Positions 63,804-64,000 of a stretch of 64,000 nt of DNA are shown one piece after another. The notes under the pieces were generated by a model. That model saw only the letters and a program-made list of their open reading frames with translations. It searched no databases and was not told where the DNA came from. The stretch comes from Croceicoccus mobilis (GTDB lineage: Bacteria; Pseudomonadota; Alphaproteobacteria; Sphingomonadales; Sphingomonadaceae): the NCBI RefSeq assembly GCF_001661965.1, contig NZ_LYWZ01000027.1, forward strand, positions 1-64,000, read 5' to 3'. Within the stretch, counting starts at the first letter, position 1. The number at the start of each line of letters is the position of its first letter. Made by a program: the position numbers and the translations under genes.

Positions 63804-63824
63804 CATTTGTCATCCTGCCTGCCG

Positions 63825-64000
63825 TCAATCGACGTAGCAGACCTTCTTCGCCGCCTTGACGATGCGGTCGGCATCGATCAGCGCCAGCTTCTCAAGGTTC
63901 GCCGCATAAGGCAGCGGCACGTCTTCGTTGGCAACGCGCAGGACCGGGGCGTCGAGGTCGTCGAAGCCCTGCTCCATGCAGACCGCGATGATCTCGCTCG
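63825..64000 (-). CDS. pdhB: Pyruvate dehydrogenase E1 beta subunit, 5' part cut by the window
   Basis: Only the last 58 residues are visible: [20 protein letters not shown], then [20 protein letters not shown] and AAKKVCYVD before the TGA. This is the conserved C-terminal end of the E1 beta subunit, which builds the thiamine-dependent active site together with E1 alpha and feeds acetyl-CoA synthesis. Most of the gene lies beyond the right edge. Confidence 0.9.
   Translation of the reverse strand, partial: SEIIAVCMEQGFDDLDAPVLRVANEDVPLPYAANLEKLALIDADRIVKAAKKVCYVD

Overview
The window is about 64 kb of gene-dense, high-GC bacterial chromosome from an alphaproteobacterium. The gene content and protein style (GshB-YraN-RsmI next to an LpoA-like lipoprotein, ParE, TrmFO, Slam/TbpB-like pair, compact lateral-type flagellar genes, Tad-type surface proteins) point to Sphingomonadales, probably a relative of the Erythrobacteraceae. 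That placement is inference from protein character, not from a marker gene comparison. No rRNA, tRNA, CRISPR array, insertion sequence or prophage was recognised. Both ends cut genes: etfA on the left and pdhB on the right.

Layout. 1-2.5 kb: electron transfer flavoprotein (etfB-etfA) and a short-chain dehydrogenase of the acyl-CoA type, under a clear sigma-70-like promoter with a palindromic operator candidate. 2.7-7.5 kb: a small membrane protein, a TetR regulator and a 1289-residue secreted RTX nuclease. 7.7-10.7 kb: a rearranged uracil-degradation operon rutB-rutC-rutD-rutA. 10.9-13.5 kb: a hybrid histidine-kinase-like protein with a degenerate ATPase domain, and a diguanylate cyclase.

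13.5-29.3 kb is a flagellar locus. The minus strand carries fliA, flhA, a lytic transglycosylase, flgN, flgM, flgA and a divergent MotA/MotB-like pair. The plus strand carries flgBCDEFGHIJKL followed by the standard motA-motB stator. Three near-consensus sigma-54 promoters (before the Mot-like pair, before flgB, before the transglycosylase-flhA-fliA operon) and a weaker sigma-28-like site before flgM suggest the usual hierarchy: sigma-54 for basal body, hook and fliA, then FliA with FlgM checkpoint control.

29.3-32.5 kb: a Slam-type outer-membrane translocon followed by a TbpB-like surface lipoprotein with a polyglycine tether; this is the most interesting accessory unit. 32.6-41.1 kb: housekeeping genes (trhO, GST, CAP-domain protein, hemW, xerC, DedA, gshB, yraN, rsmI, lpoA-like). 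41.4-50.6 kb: parE, a YjdF-like membrane protein, a MoxR/GFA/VWA cluster, a Tat-exported M24 peptidase, a LigB-type dioxygenase, and a DUF1343 (NamZ-like) plus DOMON-like pair. 50.7-61.2 kb: tyrS, PilZ protein, NYN-LOTUS protein, TPR protein, gyrA, YhhN-type protein, trmFO, EF-hand protein and a squalene/phytoene-synthase-like protein. 61.3-63.8 kb: three TadG/TadE-type proteins, then the end of pdhB.

Most long open frames antisense to these genes are by-products of GC-rich codon usage and were left out.
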